From NCBI GenBank assembly GCA_963708205.1, contig OY970196.1:1674001-1738000 (forward strand): a stretch of 64,000 nt of DNA, read 5' to 3'. Made by a program: the position numbers and the translations under genes. Positions 18,437 through 27,649 of the stretch are shown here, piece after piece (position 1 is the first letter of the stretch; every line of letters starts with the position of its first letter). The notes beneath the pieces are model-generated. The model saw nothing but the letters and a program-made list of their open reading frames with translations, did no database searches and was not told the origin of the DNA. This DNA is from CAVYTF01 sp963708205. GTDB lineage: Bacteria; Bacteroidota; Bacteroidia; Chitinophagales; Chitinophagaceae.

Positions 18437-19690
18437 TTGGTACTGCTTCGCCATACACCCTTTCTTAAAGCGGTTTTTCTGCACAGCATCACAGCTTTTG
18501 GCGGACCGCAGGGGCATTTTGGAATGATGCTGAAAACCTTTGTTCATCAAAGAAAAGATCTCACACAAGAAGAATTGCTTGAATATAATGGCTTCTGCCA
18601 ACTGCTTCCGGGAGCTTCATCAACTCAAACACTAACATTGATCGGATATAAGCGAGGCGGATTGCCTTTGGCTATTCTTACATTGATCATCTGGATCTTG
18701 CCGGCTTGTTTTTTAATGAGTGCGCTTTCTTTTTTGCTAGATTTTTTTGATGATAAATCTATGCATGTAGAAGTGTTTAAGTTTATTCAACCAATGGCAG
18801 TTGGGTTTATTATTTTCTCTTCGTTCCGGCTGTTTAAAATTTCAATAAATAATACAATTACGCAGGTGGTAATGATTGTCTCTGCAATCTTTACCTTTCT
18901 GTTTTTTCAATCCCCATGGGTATTTCCGGCAATTATTGTTGCAGCAGGCACTGCAACAAATTTCAGCAGCAGGCGCATACCGCAAAAGGGAATTCCACCA
19001 AAAAAAATAAAATGGGCAAATATTTTAATTTTCTTCGGTCTTTTTGCCATTGCAGGAATTTTGAGCGAAACCGCGAGAAAAGATAATTGGGAAAATCGGG
19101 CACAATTTAATCTATTTGAAAATTGTTATCGCTTTGGCAGCCTTACGTTTGGTGGCGGCGATGTATTGATATTATTGATGTATGAACAGTATGTTATCCG
19201 CCCCTCAAATAAACAAATACAGGAAACGAATCCGAATGTGCTAAAAATGAGTAAGTCAGAATTTCTTACCGGTTCGGGAATGGTGCGCGCGATCCCGGGT
19301 CCCGTATTTTCTATCAGTGCATTTGTCGGCGGCATGATGTTAAGAGAAAAAGGCCCTGATTATCAATTGCTCGGATGTCTTGTTGGAATGGTTGCTATAT
19401 TTTTACCAAGCGCGTTATTGGTTTTATTTTTTTTTCCTGTTTGGCAAAATCTTAAAAAATATGCCGTTGTTTATAGGTCTTTAGAAGGTGTTAATGCGTC
19501 AATTGTTGGTATCATGGCTGGCGCGAGTTTATATTTAATGAAAAATATTTCTATTGATATTACTGATGGCACTGCGCAACCGTTTATAAACATATCAGTA
19601 ATACTCGGTACTTTTTTGCTGTTGAGTTTTACAAAACTCAGGGCGCCTGTAATCGTATTAATTTGCCTTTTGCTTGGAGTATTTTTTTAG
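18437..19690 (+). CDS. chrA: Chromate transporter family protein (ChrA-like)
   Basis: The 417-residue membrane protein has two homologous CHR halves. The first shows FLHSITAFGGPQGHFGMMLKTFV and CQLLPGASSTQTLTLIGYKRGG. The second shows FGSLTFGGGDVLILLMYEQYV and GSGMVRAIPGPVFSISAFVGG. The paired GGP and PG motifs define the long-chain CHR family, which exports chromate with protons or sulfate. The first possible start is TTG at 18437, since a stop lies three codons upstream and no ATG precedes the conserved RHTPFLKAVF. Its end overlaps nadD by four bases, tail to tail. Confidence 0.9.
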   Translation: MVLLRHTPFLKAVFLHSITAFGGPQGHFGMMLKTFVHQRKDLTQEELLEYNGFCQLLPGASSTQTLTLIGYKRGGLPLAILTLIIWILPACFLMSALSFLLDFFDDKSMHVEVFKFIQPMAVGFIIFSSFRLFKISINNTITQVVMIVSAIFTFLFFQSPWVFPAIIVAAGTATNFSSRRIPQKGIPPKKIKWANILIFFGLFAIAGILSETARKDNWENRAQFNLFENCYRFGSLTFGGGDVLILLMYEQYVIRPSNKQIQETNPNVLKMSKSEFLTGSGMVRAIPGPVFSISAFVGGMMLREKGPDYQLLGCLVGMVAIFLPSALLVLFFFPVWQNLKKYAVVYRSLEGVNASIVGIMAGASLYLMKNISIDITDGTAQPFINISVILGTFLLLSFTKLRAPVIVLICLLLGVFF

Positions 19691-20262
19691 GATGTAAGTT
19701 TATAATATCCACTGCGTTCAATTTCTTCACAAACTTTATCAGGAACTAAATACTTAATAGATTTTTTCTGTCGAATAAGATTTCTAATTAACGACGATGA
19801 GATTTCCATAAGAGGAGCTGTAAGAAATATGGTGTTTTCGTTCCATTTTCGCCGCGTTTCAAATCCTCTTCTTACATAAACTAAAAATGAATAGTTTTTA
19901 ATTAATAAATCAAAGTTTTTCCATTTAGGAAGATTTTCATAACTATCAGAACCCAGAATAATTTGAAACTCATGGTTAGGAAACCTTTCTTCCAAATATT
20001 TTAATGTATCAATTGTATAAGAAGGTTTTGGAAGATTAAATTCCATATTGGATGCCCTTAAAAATTTATCATCTTCTACAGCAAGTTGAACCAGATGCAA
20101 CCTATGGTATTGATTTAATAAGTTCGATTCTTTTAATGGATTTTGTGGAGAAACAATAAGCCAAACTTGTTTCAAATCTGTAACGTTTGCGATGAAAGAT
20201 GCGATTATAAGATGTCCTGTATGAATAGGATTAAAAGAACCAAAAAACAAACCTATCTTCAT
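19687..20262 (-). CDS. nadD: Nicotinate-nucleotide adenylyltransferase
   Basis: The 191-residue enzyme joins NaMN and ATP to deamido-NAD. The HxGH nucleotidyltransferase motif is at the N-terminus (FFGSFNPIHTGHLIIA). The second motif is near the C-terminus as ISSSLIRNLI (the SST/SxxxR type), with ILGSDSYENLPKWKN in the middle. With nadA and the pnuC/NadR-like pair in the same window, both de novo and salvage routes are represented. feoA lies 21 bases upstream on the same strand. Confidence 0.94.
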   Translation of the reverse strand: MKIGLFFGSFNPIHTGHLIIASFIANVTDLKQVWLIVSPQNPLKESNLLNQYHRLHLVQLAVEDDKFLRASNMEFNLPKPSYTIDTLKYLEERFPNHEFQIILGSDSYENLPKWKNFDLLIKNYSFLVYVRRGFETRRKWNENTIFLTAPLMEISSSLIRNLIRQKKSIKYLVPDKVCEEIERSGYYKLTS

Positions 20263-20283
20263 TAATCAATGATTATCAATTGA

Positions 20284-20511
20284 TTAAACAACTTCTTCTA
20301 CGAAAATATGTTGTGCTTCATTCAAACGTAAACTTAAAGAGTAACCAGCAACCGTTATAGAAATTGGATCTCCTAACGGTGCAATTTGATCAACTTTAAT
20401 TGTCTCTCCTGGAATACAACCCATCTCCATTAACTTAATAAAAATATCAGATTTTCCAAAAGACTTAACTATTACTGTTTTGCCTAATGCGATTTCTGAT
20501 AAATTTTTCAT
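20284..20511 (-). CDS. feoA: FeoA family protein
   Basis: The 75-residue SH3-like protein has the FeoA pattern LMEMGCIPGETIKVDQIAPLGDPISITVAGYSLSLR. It normally supports ferrous iron uptake by the FeoB GTPase permease at the inner membrane. No feoB is present in the window, and the neighbours are nadD and ybeY, so it is an isolated copy here. Other standalone FeoA proteins occur; the function may differ from iron uptake. Confidence 0.88.
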   Translation of the reverse strand: MKNLSEIALGKTVIVKSFGKSDIFIKLMEMGCIPGETIKVDQIAPLGDPISITVAGYSLSLRLNEAQHIFVEEVV

Positions 20512-20565
20512 ATATTTTCAAAGGTAGTCTTGTGTATTATTCTTTTGTTACGAATTTTGGAAGCA

Positions 20566-20994
20566 ATGAACAAGGTTTTTATTTATTACCATGATGTTAA
20601 CTTCAAAATCAAAGGTGTAAACAAAATTAAATCATTGATTAGTTTGATTTTTAAAAGGGAAAATCGTTTTTATGAACGAATTAATTTTATTTTTTGCACT
20701 GATGACTATTTGCTTGAATTTAACCGAAAATATTTGAAACATGATTTTTACACGGATATAATTACATTCGATTTTAGCGATAACGAGGAAATTCAGGCAG
20801 AAGCTTATATTAGCATTGAGAGGGTAAAAGATAACGCCCACACCTACGAGGCGTTTTTTTTTGAAGAATTAATTCGGGTAATCATTCACGGAACCCTCCA
20901 TTTATGCGGTTATAATGACAAAACTGAATCGCAAAAGAAAAAAATGAGAAATAAGGAAAATGAATATATTGGTTTACTTAAAAGTATTAAATGA
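20566..20994 (+). CDS. ybeY: Endoribonuclease YbeY
   Basis: The 142-residue protein has the UPF0054 fold: LEFNRKYLKHDFYTDIITFDF, then the metal site HGTLHLCGYND. It is a zinc RNase in 16S rRNA 3' maturation and ribosome quality control. In the common consensus (HGxLHLxGYDH) the third ligand is His; here it is Asp. From memory, Bacteroidota members often show this change. The ATG at 20566 (MNKVFIYYHD) fits better than the frame opening at 20530. It overlaps the next gene by four bases. Confidence 0.93.
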   Translation: MNKVFIYYHDVNFKIKGVNKIKSLISLIFKRENRFYERINFIFCTDDYLLEFNRKYLKHDFYTDIITFDFSDNEEIQAEAYISIERVKDNAHTYEAFFFEELIRVIIHGTLHLCGYNDKTESQKKKMRNKENEYIGLLKSIK

Positions 20995-21650
20995 AATTTC
21001 TATTTTTTATCATTGCTAACTTTGTTTTTATTTATTGTGCTGGGCAATCATTTTCAGTAACCCTTCCTCAAAAGCAAATTTATCATCCGTCTGTTGACTC
21101 AATAGTAGATCGCTGGGACAAATCTTTTAGGGAGTATAATGCCTTAAATTCCGAAGCAAAGCAGTTATTTTATTGGATTAATTATAGCCGAATTAATCCC
21201 AAGCGGTTTTGGGATTCTGTTTTAGTCCCGGTTTTAAAGGTCTTTCCTGAATTAAAAGGAGATTTTACAAATAGTTTATTCAAGGATTTGTATAGCTTAA
21301 AGAACTTGCCGATGTTTAGTCTCAACGAATCACTATGCAGAATGAGTCAGCAACATTCTGATGAAATTGGAAAACCAGGTTTACCCATGAGCCATGATTC
21401 TCCCGATGGAAGCACCTTTGATAACAGATTCAAAAGATATGGATTAATAAATTGTGGAGGTGAGAATATTTCAATTGCAGACGACCAGCTATTAGGTTTA
21501 ATTTTATTATATATTGATTATAATCTTCCTTCCGAAGGTCATAGACGGAACTTACTTTCTTTACAGTTTACCCAAATCGGGATAGGCGTTTGTAAATATG
21601 CTACAACTTCATCTTATTTTAGCGTTCAGGATTTTGCTTGTAATCAATAG
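20991..21650 (+). CDS. Secreted CAP-domain (SCP-like) protein
   Basis: The 219-residue protein has an N-terminal signal sequence (FLFFIIANFVFIYCAGQ). The CAP domain includes NYSRINPKRFWDSV, LCRMSQQHSDEIG, MSHDSPDGSTFDNRFKRYG, GENI and SEGHRRNLLS followed by TQIGIG. These are the standard CAP signature positions (H, E, H). CAP proteins are extracellular or periplasmic, with varied roles such as sterol or lipid binding or peptidase-like action. It starts in the stop of ybeY (ATGA). Its stop codon shares a base with the parS-like palindrome. Confidence 0.88.
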   Translation: MKFLFFIIANFVFIYCAGQSFSVTLPQKQIYHPSVDSIVDRWDKSFREYNALNSEAKQLFYWINYSRINPKRFWDSVLVPVLKVFPELKGDFTNSLFKDLYSLKNLPMFSLNESLCRMSQQHSDEIGKPGLPMSHDSPDGSTFDNRFKRYGLINCGGENISIADDQLLGLILLYIDYNLPSEGHRRNLLSLQFTQIGIGVCKYATTSSYFSVQDFACNQ

Positions 21651-21663
21651 TTTCACGTGAAAC
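21650..21663. other. parS-like centromere palindrome
   Basis: GTTTCACGTGAAAC is a perfect 14-base palindrome. It is the core of the ParB binding site in many bacteria (consensus TGTTTCACGTGAAACA). It lies directly before mnmG, a gene often found near the origin. Checking the other CACGTG hexamers in the window by eye, I found no second copy of the full site. Confidence 0.7.
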
Positions 21664-21670
21664 CATAAAT

Positions 21671-23539
21671 ATGTTTTCGAAGTACGATATAATAGTGGTA
21701 GGTGCCGGACATGCAGGCTGCGAAGCTGCTGCCGCGGCTGCCAATTGTGGAAGTAAAGTGCTATTGGTTACCATGAATATGCAAACTATCGCCCAAATGA
21801 GTTGTAATCCAGCAATGGGTGGAATTGCAAAAGGTCAAATAATCAGAGAGATAGATGCGCTTGGAGGTTATAGTGGAATAGTTTCCGATAAAAGTCTCAT
21901 CCAATTCAGGATGTTGAACAAAAGTAAAGGTCCTGCCATGTGGAGTCCGCGATCTCAAAATGATCGCGTCTTATTTTCCATACACTGGCGGGAAATGTTG
22001 GAACAAACTCCAAACATTGATTTTTATCAGGATTCAGTAAAAGAATTATTAGTAAGGGAAAAAACAATTGAGGGAGTTATAACAACACTAGGTCATACTA
22101 TTGAAGCTAAATCTGTTATAATTACCAGCGGAACCTTTTTGAATGGTGTGATTCACATTGGAGAAAAGCAATTTGGCGGTGGCAGAATTGGAGAAAAAAG
22201 TTCTTCGGGCATAACAGAACAGTTATGTTCCTTAGGCTTAGAAAGTGCCCGGTTAAAAACAGGAACTCCGCCACGTATTGATGGCAGAAGTCTCAGTTAT
22301 TCCAAAATGGAAGAGCAAAAAGGAGATGAAGAAATTACGGGTTTTTCATTTTTACATTTTGATAAGTTGGATCCTTTAAAGCAACGAAGTTGTTTTATAA
22401 GCTATACCAATTCCAAAGTTCACGAAAAGCTAAAAGAAGGATTTTCTAAAAGTCCTATGTTTTCAGGGCGTATTGGCGGAATTGGGCCAAGGTATTGTCC
22501 CAGCATTGAAGATAAAATAAATCGCTTTGCAGACAAAGATAGACACCAAATTTTTGTAGAGCCTGAGGGTTTTAATACAGTCGAAATATATTTAAATGGA
22601 TTTTCGACTTCATTGCCGGAACAAATTCAATACGAAGCAATTCGTAATATACCTGGATTTGAAAATGCAAAAATGTTCAGGCCCGGTTATGCAATTGAGT
22701 ATGATTATTTTCCACCTACACAGCTTCACGCTACCTTAGAGGTAAAGGAAATTGAAAATCTATTTTTTGCAGGACAAATAAATGGAACGACAGGTTATGA
22801 AGAAGCAGCCTGCCAAGGATTGACGGCTGGAATAAACGCACATCAAAAAATAAATAAAAAAGAGCCATTTATATTAAAAAGAAACGAAGCATATATCGGC
22901 GTTTTGATTGATGATCTTATAAGTAAAGGTACTGATGAGCCTTATCGTATGTTTACGAGTCGGGCGGAATATAGAACACTATTGCGCCAAGACAATGCAG
23001 ATTTGCGCTTAACAGAAAAAGGTAATCAAATTGGACTTGCTTCAAATGAAAGGTTAAACAACGTTTTATATAAGAAACAAAACATTAAAAAGATCAAACA
23101 AATACTGAATGAAGTTTTTATTGAACCATCTGAAATAAATATTTTTTTAAATATAAACAATTCATCTTTATTATTAGAAAAACAAAAAGCAGGAAAGCTT
23201 TTATTAAGACCTAATATTTCGTTAGAAAATCTTATCAAAGAAAGTGAAGCGTTAAACAAATTTTTTTTAAATTATGATGCTGAGTCAATACAGCAAGCAG
23301 AAATTCAGATAAAATATGAACATTATATTGATAAAGAAAATGAGGTTGTTCAAAGAATGAGTAAAATGGAGAACTTACTTATTCCCGAAAATTTTGATTA
23401 CAATAAAGTTTCAGCAATAAGTAGAGAAGCGCTTCAAAAATTTAAACGGGTTAAGCCCAGAACCCTTGGACAGGCTTCACGAATTTCAGGTGTTAACCCA
23501 AGCGATATACAGATTTTAATGGTATATATGGGAAGATAA
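21671..23539 (+). CDS. mnmG: tRNA uridine-5-carboxymethylaminomethyl modification enzyme MnmG
   Basis: The 622-residue FAD protein works with MnmE to modify the wobble uridine of several tRNAs. The FAD-binding start is DIIVVGAGHAGCEAAAAAA. Further marks are SCNPAMGGIAKGQIIREIDALGG, SGTFLNGVIHIGEK, GTPPRIDGR, CPSIEDKI, GQINGTTGYEEAACQGL, and FTSRAEYRTLLRQDNADLRL. The C-terminal helical domain ends with SRISGVNPSDIQILMVYMGR. The length and order are standard. A parS-like site lies in the short leader. Confidence 0.97.
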   Translation: MFSKYDIIVVGAGHAGCEAAAAAANCGSKVLLVTMNMQTIAQMSCNPAMGGIAKGQIIREIDALGGYSGIVSDKSLIQFRMLNKSKGPAMWSPRSQNDRVLFSIHWREMLEQTPNIDFYQDSVKELLVREKTIEGVITTLGHTIEAKSVIITSGTFLNGVIHIGEKQFGGGRIGEKSSSGITEQLCSLGLESARLKTGTPPRIDGRSLSYSKMEEQKGDEEITGFSFLHFDKLDPLKQRSCFISYTNSKVHEKLKEGFSKSPMFSGRIGGIGPRYCPSIEDKINRFADKDRHQIFVEPEGFNTVEIYLNGFSTSLPEQIQYEAIRNIPGFENAKMFRPGYAIEYDYFPPTQLHATLEVKEIENLFFAGQINGTTGYEEAACQGLTAGINAHQKINKKEPFILKRNEAYIGVLIDDLISKGTDEPYRMFTSRAEYRTLLRQDNADLRLTEKGNQIGLASNERLNNVLYKKQNIKKIKQILNEVFIEPSEINIFLNINNSSLLLEKQKAGKLLLRPNISLENLIKESEALNKFFLNYDAESIQQAEIQIKYEHYIDKENEVVQRMSKMENLLIPENFDYNKVSAISREALQKFKRVKPRTLGQASRISGVNPSDIQILMVYMGR

Positions 23540-23543
23540 TTGG

Positions 23544-25991
23544 CTACTTTTTTAAATTATCACCACGCAATTTTCCGAACACATCAAGGGATAATTTTAT
23601 TTGCCCGTTTTTATCAGATTGAGCCCTGAAATATAAGCTGGGGCCAACTTTCGCATCATCACTAATATTACTGGGTACAAAATTTTCCGGCTTCTTTTTT
23701 AAATTACTTAAAGGAACCTGAATACTTATATCGGTTTTATTTTCAAGGCTATAAATTCCTTGTACAAAACAAGTAAGCGCTGAAGATTCAATCGCCATGC
23801 GATGAATATAAATTCCTGCATTATTGATATCAAGCGAATCTTTTAATTCTGCAAATTCAATATTACTCAGGTCAATGTTTTTTAATACAGAAGTTTTTAT
23901 TTGTTCGATAGGTGTATAATTAATCAAAGCTCCTTTTTTCAAAGAGAAAAATAAATTTCCGCTCATGGTATTTTTTACTACTTTCCCGTTACTGTTTACA
24001 CCTACACAAATATTTCCTGCAGCGCTTAAATTGCCTTTCAAATTTTGATAACTGATTCCTTGCTGGCCAAAATTATTAAACGAATAAAAAACTTTTTTCA
24101 CATCAGCATTTTGTATGTTGAATGATGCGGTACTTTGATGATAACCATTATTAAGTTCAAGAACTTTAGCAGATATATTAAAGCTGCCTCCACTTTGATT
24201 TAGCGAAGCATTTTGCACCTGCCAATCATTTTCTTCAAACAATAAATTAGCACTAACGTTAGTAGCTTGAAAATTATCCAGATAAATTTTATCGGCTTTT
24301 ATAGAAACATGCAGATTTCCGTTTTGCAAAATGTTATCTAGCTGTAAAGCAGTTCCGGCAAAGCTTTGATGACTATTCGCTTTATCCTGCACTTTTATTT
24401 TTGGTGAAAATAATGTGATAAAATCCTCAAGATTGCACGAAGAACTGGAGACAGAACAATAAATATTTGCCTTGCCCTGAATTGTATCTGAAAGTTTTGA
24501 AAGTTCTGTTCCAGTTACATTAACCTGAAAATGACTTTGCTTAAAATCACACTGAAAATTTCCACCTTTCAAATTATTTTGCCCGATTAAAATGTCACCA
24601 TTAAAATTATTCAATGTAAAATTTCTTGGCACATATTCTATCAGTCCATTTTTAAAATTCAGATCAAGATTTAATTTATCAATTATAGAAATATCGTTGA
24701 TCAAGGGGCCTTTATATAAAATATGCAGGCTGGCATCTCCTGAAATAAAATGAACATTGTTCAAAGCTAATGTGGTATCGAGTTGCGGGAAACTGCAATT
24801 TGATTGCATCCCAAATTCTATAATTGGAGAATCAATATTTGTAACAATGATATTCTTACTGAATAATTTTATTGCACCCAAATCTCCTGAAAAATTGCTA
24901 AGCAGTATTTCAGAATTTGCATCTGATAAAGGCAAGTTTTTATCTAACTGATTTGTAAAAAGTCCATTAAAACCGCAATTCGCAAAGCCAACAACTTTTG
25001 TAGCAAGAGTTGTATTTTTTACAGACCAAATAATATTTACCAAAGGCGTTGTCTTAGGTGCCATTGGCCCCTGAATTGTTGCAAGCACATCAAGCGGTTG
25101 TGAAATTTGAAACAGGTGTAAAATGCGCTGAATGTTGTTTGGAACTAATTGCCGTGCATTATCAAGTAACAATTGTTTGGTTGAAATATTTAATAAAAAA
25201 TGAGAAGAATCTTTCAGGAAAAAAGCACCTGAAATATCGAATGGATGATCATTAATTTCTGCTTTTGTTTTATCAAATGAAAGAGAAATATTTTTTGTGT
25301 TCAAATGAATATTCCAATTTGCTGCTATCGTTTGATCATTAAGATAACTGCCTTTGCTCAAATCAAACCCCAAACCTTTTACAATACAATCCTCTTGCAG
25401 TTTTATATTAATCACAGAATCGCTTTTATTTTTCAGATCAGCATCAACATTTGTAAAGCGCAGTTCAAACATTTTTTGCAAAGCCACGTTTTCAATCAAC
25501 ACCTGTACTTTATTCAAAGTGACATTATCAATAAATAATTTTTTCCCTTTCGCCGAAGGATTCGTTTTTTTCGGAGCTAAAAGATAGCTGTTGCTATATC
25601 CTGAACTGTCAGTAAACAAATGCAGAAAACCATTATCCAATTCAACTGAACTTATTGTGATTGTTTTTCCTAAAAGACTAAATAAACCGGCACGTGCAGA
25701 AACTGTTCCCATCCTCAATATTGGTTTATTATATAATGAGTCTGTTATGGAAATATTATGAAGTGAAATTGCAATTTTGGGAAATGAGCGCCAAACAGAT
25801 ATATCAATGCTTCCAACAGATATCTTACCCTTAACATTTTCTGTTAGAGATTTTCTTATATCACCAATAATCTTTTCTTTGTTTGAAGTAATATAAATAC
25901 TTGCTGCAAAAAGAGCAAGCATATATAATAAAATAAAAATTAAAAGGATACCTACAACGAACCTGACTAATTTTTTTTGTTTCAGTTGCAT
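23544..25991 (-). CDS. AsmA family protein
   Basis: The 815-residue protein has one N-terminal membrane segment (VGILLIFILLYMLALFAASIYI). A long beta-rich body of AsmA/bridge-type repeats follows, with the typical N-terminal block GKISVGSIDISVWRSFPKIAISLHNISI and a C-terminal AsmA part ending in VFGKLRGDNLKK. Such proteins span the periplasm and are thought to carry lipids to the outer membrane or help its assembly. It is convergent with mnmG, four bases apart. Confidence 0.85.
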   Translation of the reverse strand: MQLKQKKLVRFVVGILLIFILLYMLALFAASIYITSNKEKIIGDIRKSLTENVKGKISVGSIDISVWRSFPKIAISLHNISITDSLYNKPILRMGTVSARAGLFSLLGKTITISSVELDNGFLHLFTDSSGYSNSYLLAPKKTNPSAKGKKLFIDNVTLNKVQVLIENVALQKMFELRFTNVDADLKNKSDSVINIKLQEDCIVKGLGFDLSKGSYLNDQTIAANWNIHLNTKNISLSFDKTKAEINDHPFDISGAFFLKDSSHFLLNISTKQLLLDNARQLVPNNIQRILHLFQISQPLDVLATIQGPMAPKTTPLVNIIWSVKNTTLATKVVGFANCGFNGLFTNQLDKNLPLSDANSEILLSNFSGDLGAIKLFSKNIIVTNIDSPIIEFGMQSNCSFPQLDTTLALNNVHFISGDASLHILYKGPLINDISIIDKLNLDLNFKNGLIEYVPRNFTLNNFNGDILIGQNNLKGGNFQCDFKQSHFQVNVTGTELSKLSDTIQGKANIYCSVSSSSCNLEDFITLFSPKIKVQDKANSHQSFAGTALQLDNILQNGNLHVSIKADKIYLDNFQATNVSANLLFEENDWQVQNASLNQSGGSFNISAKVLELNNGYHQSTASFNIQNADVKKVFYSFNNFGQQGISYQNLKGNLSAAGNICVGVNSNGKVVKNTMSGNLFFSLKKGALINYTPIEQIKTSVLKNIDLSNIEFAELKDSLDINNAGIYIHRMAIESSALTCFVQGIYSLENKTDISIQVPLSNLKKKPENFVPSNISDDAKVGPSLYFRAQSDKNGQIKLSLDVFGKLRGDNLKK

Positions 25992-26037
25992 GAAGTATAT
26001 AAAGATAAAAACCGCGCCAAAGACAAAATTTTAAACA

Positions 26038-26769
26038 TTAAAATTTAGTATTGATAATATATGGAAGCATGGCGCGCCATGTTGGCCAATCATGATTTAT
26101 GTCTGCACCCCAAATATCAAGATCATGCCAAATGCCTTTGTCCCAAAGGATTTGAGAGAATTTTCTGTTTGCTTCAGGATCTTCAAAAGATCCGCTTCCT
26201 GTATAAATATGAATATGATGCGATGCTTTTATTTTTCCCAAATACCAATCATCATTTAAGTTTGGAATGTAATGAACAGGACTGTTGTAATAAACCTGAT
26301 CATCCCAAAAGCCTTTTGTATATTCAGATAAATCATACACGCCACTCATGCTTATAACGCCGTTAATAATATCAGGACGTTTTAAAAATAAATTCATAGA
26401 ATGAAGTGCGCCAAAAGATGCGCCGCCCGTATAAATAAAAGTATCATTGCTGCTTGTGTTGCGAATAAATGGAATTACTTCATCAAAAACATAATTATTA
26501 AATTGATTTTGCCTGATGGCTTTATGCTCAGGCAACATGTTATTGTTAAGCCAGCTTTCATTATTGATGCTGTTAATACTATATACTTTTAATTTTCCGG
26601 CGTCAATAAAAGGCGCAAGCGCATCCATCATTTGAAAGCGTTCGTACTCTAAAAAATCTGCAGCAGCAGTTGGTATTAACAATAAAGCAAAACCATAATG
26701 ACCATAAATTGCCACAGGCATTTCTCTATTTAAAGCAGGACTATACCATGATGTATTTTCTTTGTGCAT
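26038..26769 (-). CDS. Putative esterase (alpha/beta hydrolase, esterase D-like)
   Basis: The 243-residue protein lacks a signal peptide. The nucleophile is in GGASFGALHS (GxSxG, near residue 118). The late block DIWGADINHDWPTWRAMLPY carries the candidate His. This matches the putative-esterase family that includes bacterial esterases next to carboxylate-amine ligases. The substrate is unknown. It stands between the AsmA gene and an orphan ParA, in the same direction as the latter. Confidence 0.82.
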   Translation of the reverse strand: MHKENTSWYSPALNREMPVAIYGHYGFALLLIPTAAADFLEYERFQMMDALAPFIDAGKLKVYSINSINNESWLNNNMLPEHKAIRQNQFNNYVFDEVIPFIRNTSSNDTFIYTGGASFGALHSMNLFLKRPDIINGVISMSGVYDLSEYTKGFWDDQVYYNSPVHYIPNLNDDWYLGKIKASHHIHIYTGSGSFEDPEANRKFSQILWDKGIWHDLDIWGADINHDWPTWRAMLPYIINTKF

Positions 26770-26831
26770 ATAAAAGTTTAATGATTAAGCATGCTTTGGA
26801 TTATACTTCTCACACGCAATTTTAAAAATTC

Positions 26832-27569
26832 TCACAAACACGTTTTCCTTATTTCTTTCCAAAGATCACGATAACATTGCGCAGCATAACTGTTGTTGGC
26901 ATATTCAAAAATTGGTTGCTGATGAATGCCCATTTTTTCTACATCACTTAAATAGGGAAGATAACTTTTAAAGAAAATTTTTTCCTTGTAAAATTGCTGC
27001 ATTGTTTCGTGATGCAGGTTTTTGCGATGATCAACCATGCTGAAAAAACATTTCACTTTAGTTTTATCTAAATCATTTTCTTTAAAATATTCCATCACCT
27101 TTTCAAACGAACGAATTGAAAGCACTGTAGGTATGTTTGGCATTAAAATAAAATCGGCAGCATTAAAAATATTTTCGTGCAATAAAGAAATGCCGGGCGG
27201 ACAATCAAGAATTATTACATCAAAATATTTTGTTTCGTGTAAGATGCTTTTCAATTTCTTTTTACTTTGTTTCATTGTATCCAACATTAAATCTGCGTTG
27301 CGCGCAGAAAGGTCTGCAGGAACAACAAAAAGATTTTCAAATGCAGTATTTTGCGCAGCATCTTTCAGTTGCAATTCTCCACTTAATAATTTTTTTGTTT
27401 CATTTTTTACTGAAGATTGTATTTTGTAATAAAAAGATGCAGAGCCTTGCGAATCTAAATCCCACAACAAAGTTTTTAATCCGGAAGCTGCACATAAGTA
27501 GGCAATGTTTACTGCTGCTGCAGTTTTGCCAACGCCGCCTTTAAGATTATATAATGCGAGAGAAACCAT
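26832..27569 (-). CDS. Orphan ParA-family ATPase
   Basis: The 245-residue protein has the deviant Walker A motif NLKGGVGKTAAAVNIAYL at residues 8-25. Walker A' is WDLDSQGSAS, where most chromosomal ParA/Soj proteins have DPQG, and Walker B is VIILDCPPGIS. There is no ParB gene nearby. Such orphans position cargos or plasmids on the nucleoid. It is therefore a weak candidate for the chromosomal ParA that would act on the parS-like site 5 kb away. The start is the only ATG before the motif. Confidence 0.85.
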   Translation of the reverse strand: MVSLALYNLKGGVGKTAAAVNIAYLCAASGLKTLLWDLDSQGSASFYYKIQSSVKNETKKLLSGELQLKDAAQNTAFENLFVVPADLSARNADLMLDTMKQSKKKLKSILHETKYFDVIILDCPPGISLLHENIFNAADFILMPNIPTVLSIRSFEKVMEYFKENDLDKTKVKCFFSMVDHRKNLHHETMQQFYKEKIFFKSYLPYLSDVEKMGIHQQPIFEYANNSYAAQCYRDLWKEIRKTCL

Positions 27570-27649
27570 AATTTTTGCAAATGAATATACAATGAAATAT
27601 AAGTTGAAAAAAATTTCCTTATATGCGCACCCTTATTTGTACACTGAAA

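Noticed and set aside
21650..27569. A complete parABS segregation locus
   Set aside because: Only a site and a distant orphan ParA are present; there is no parB in the window.
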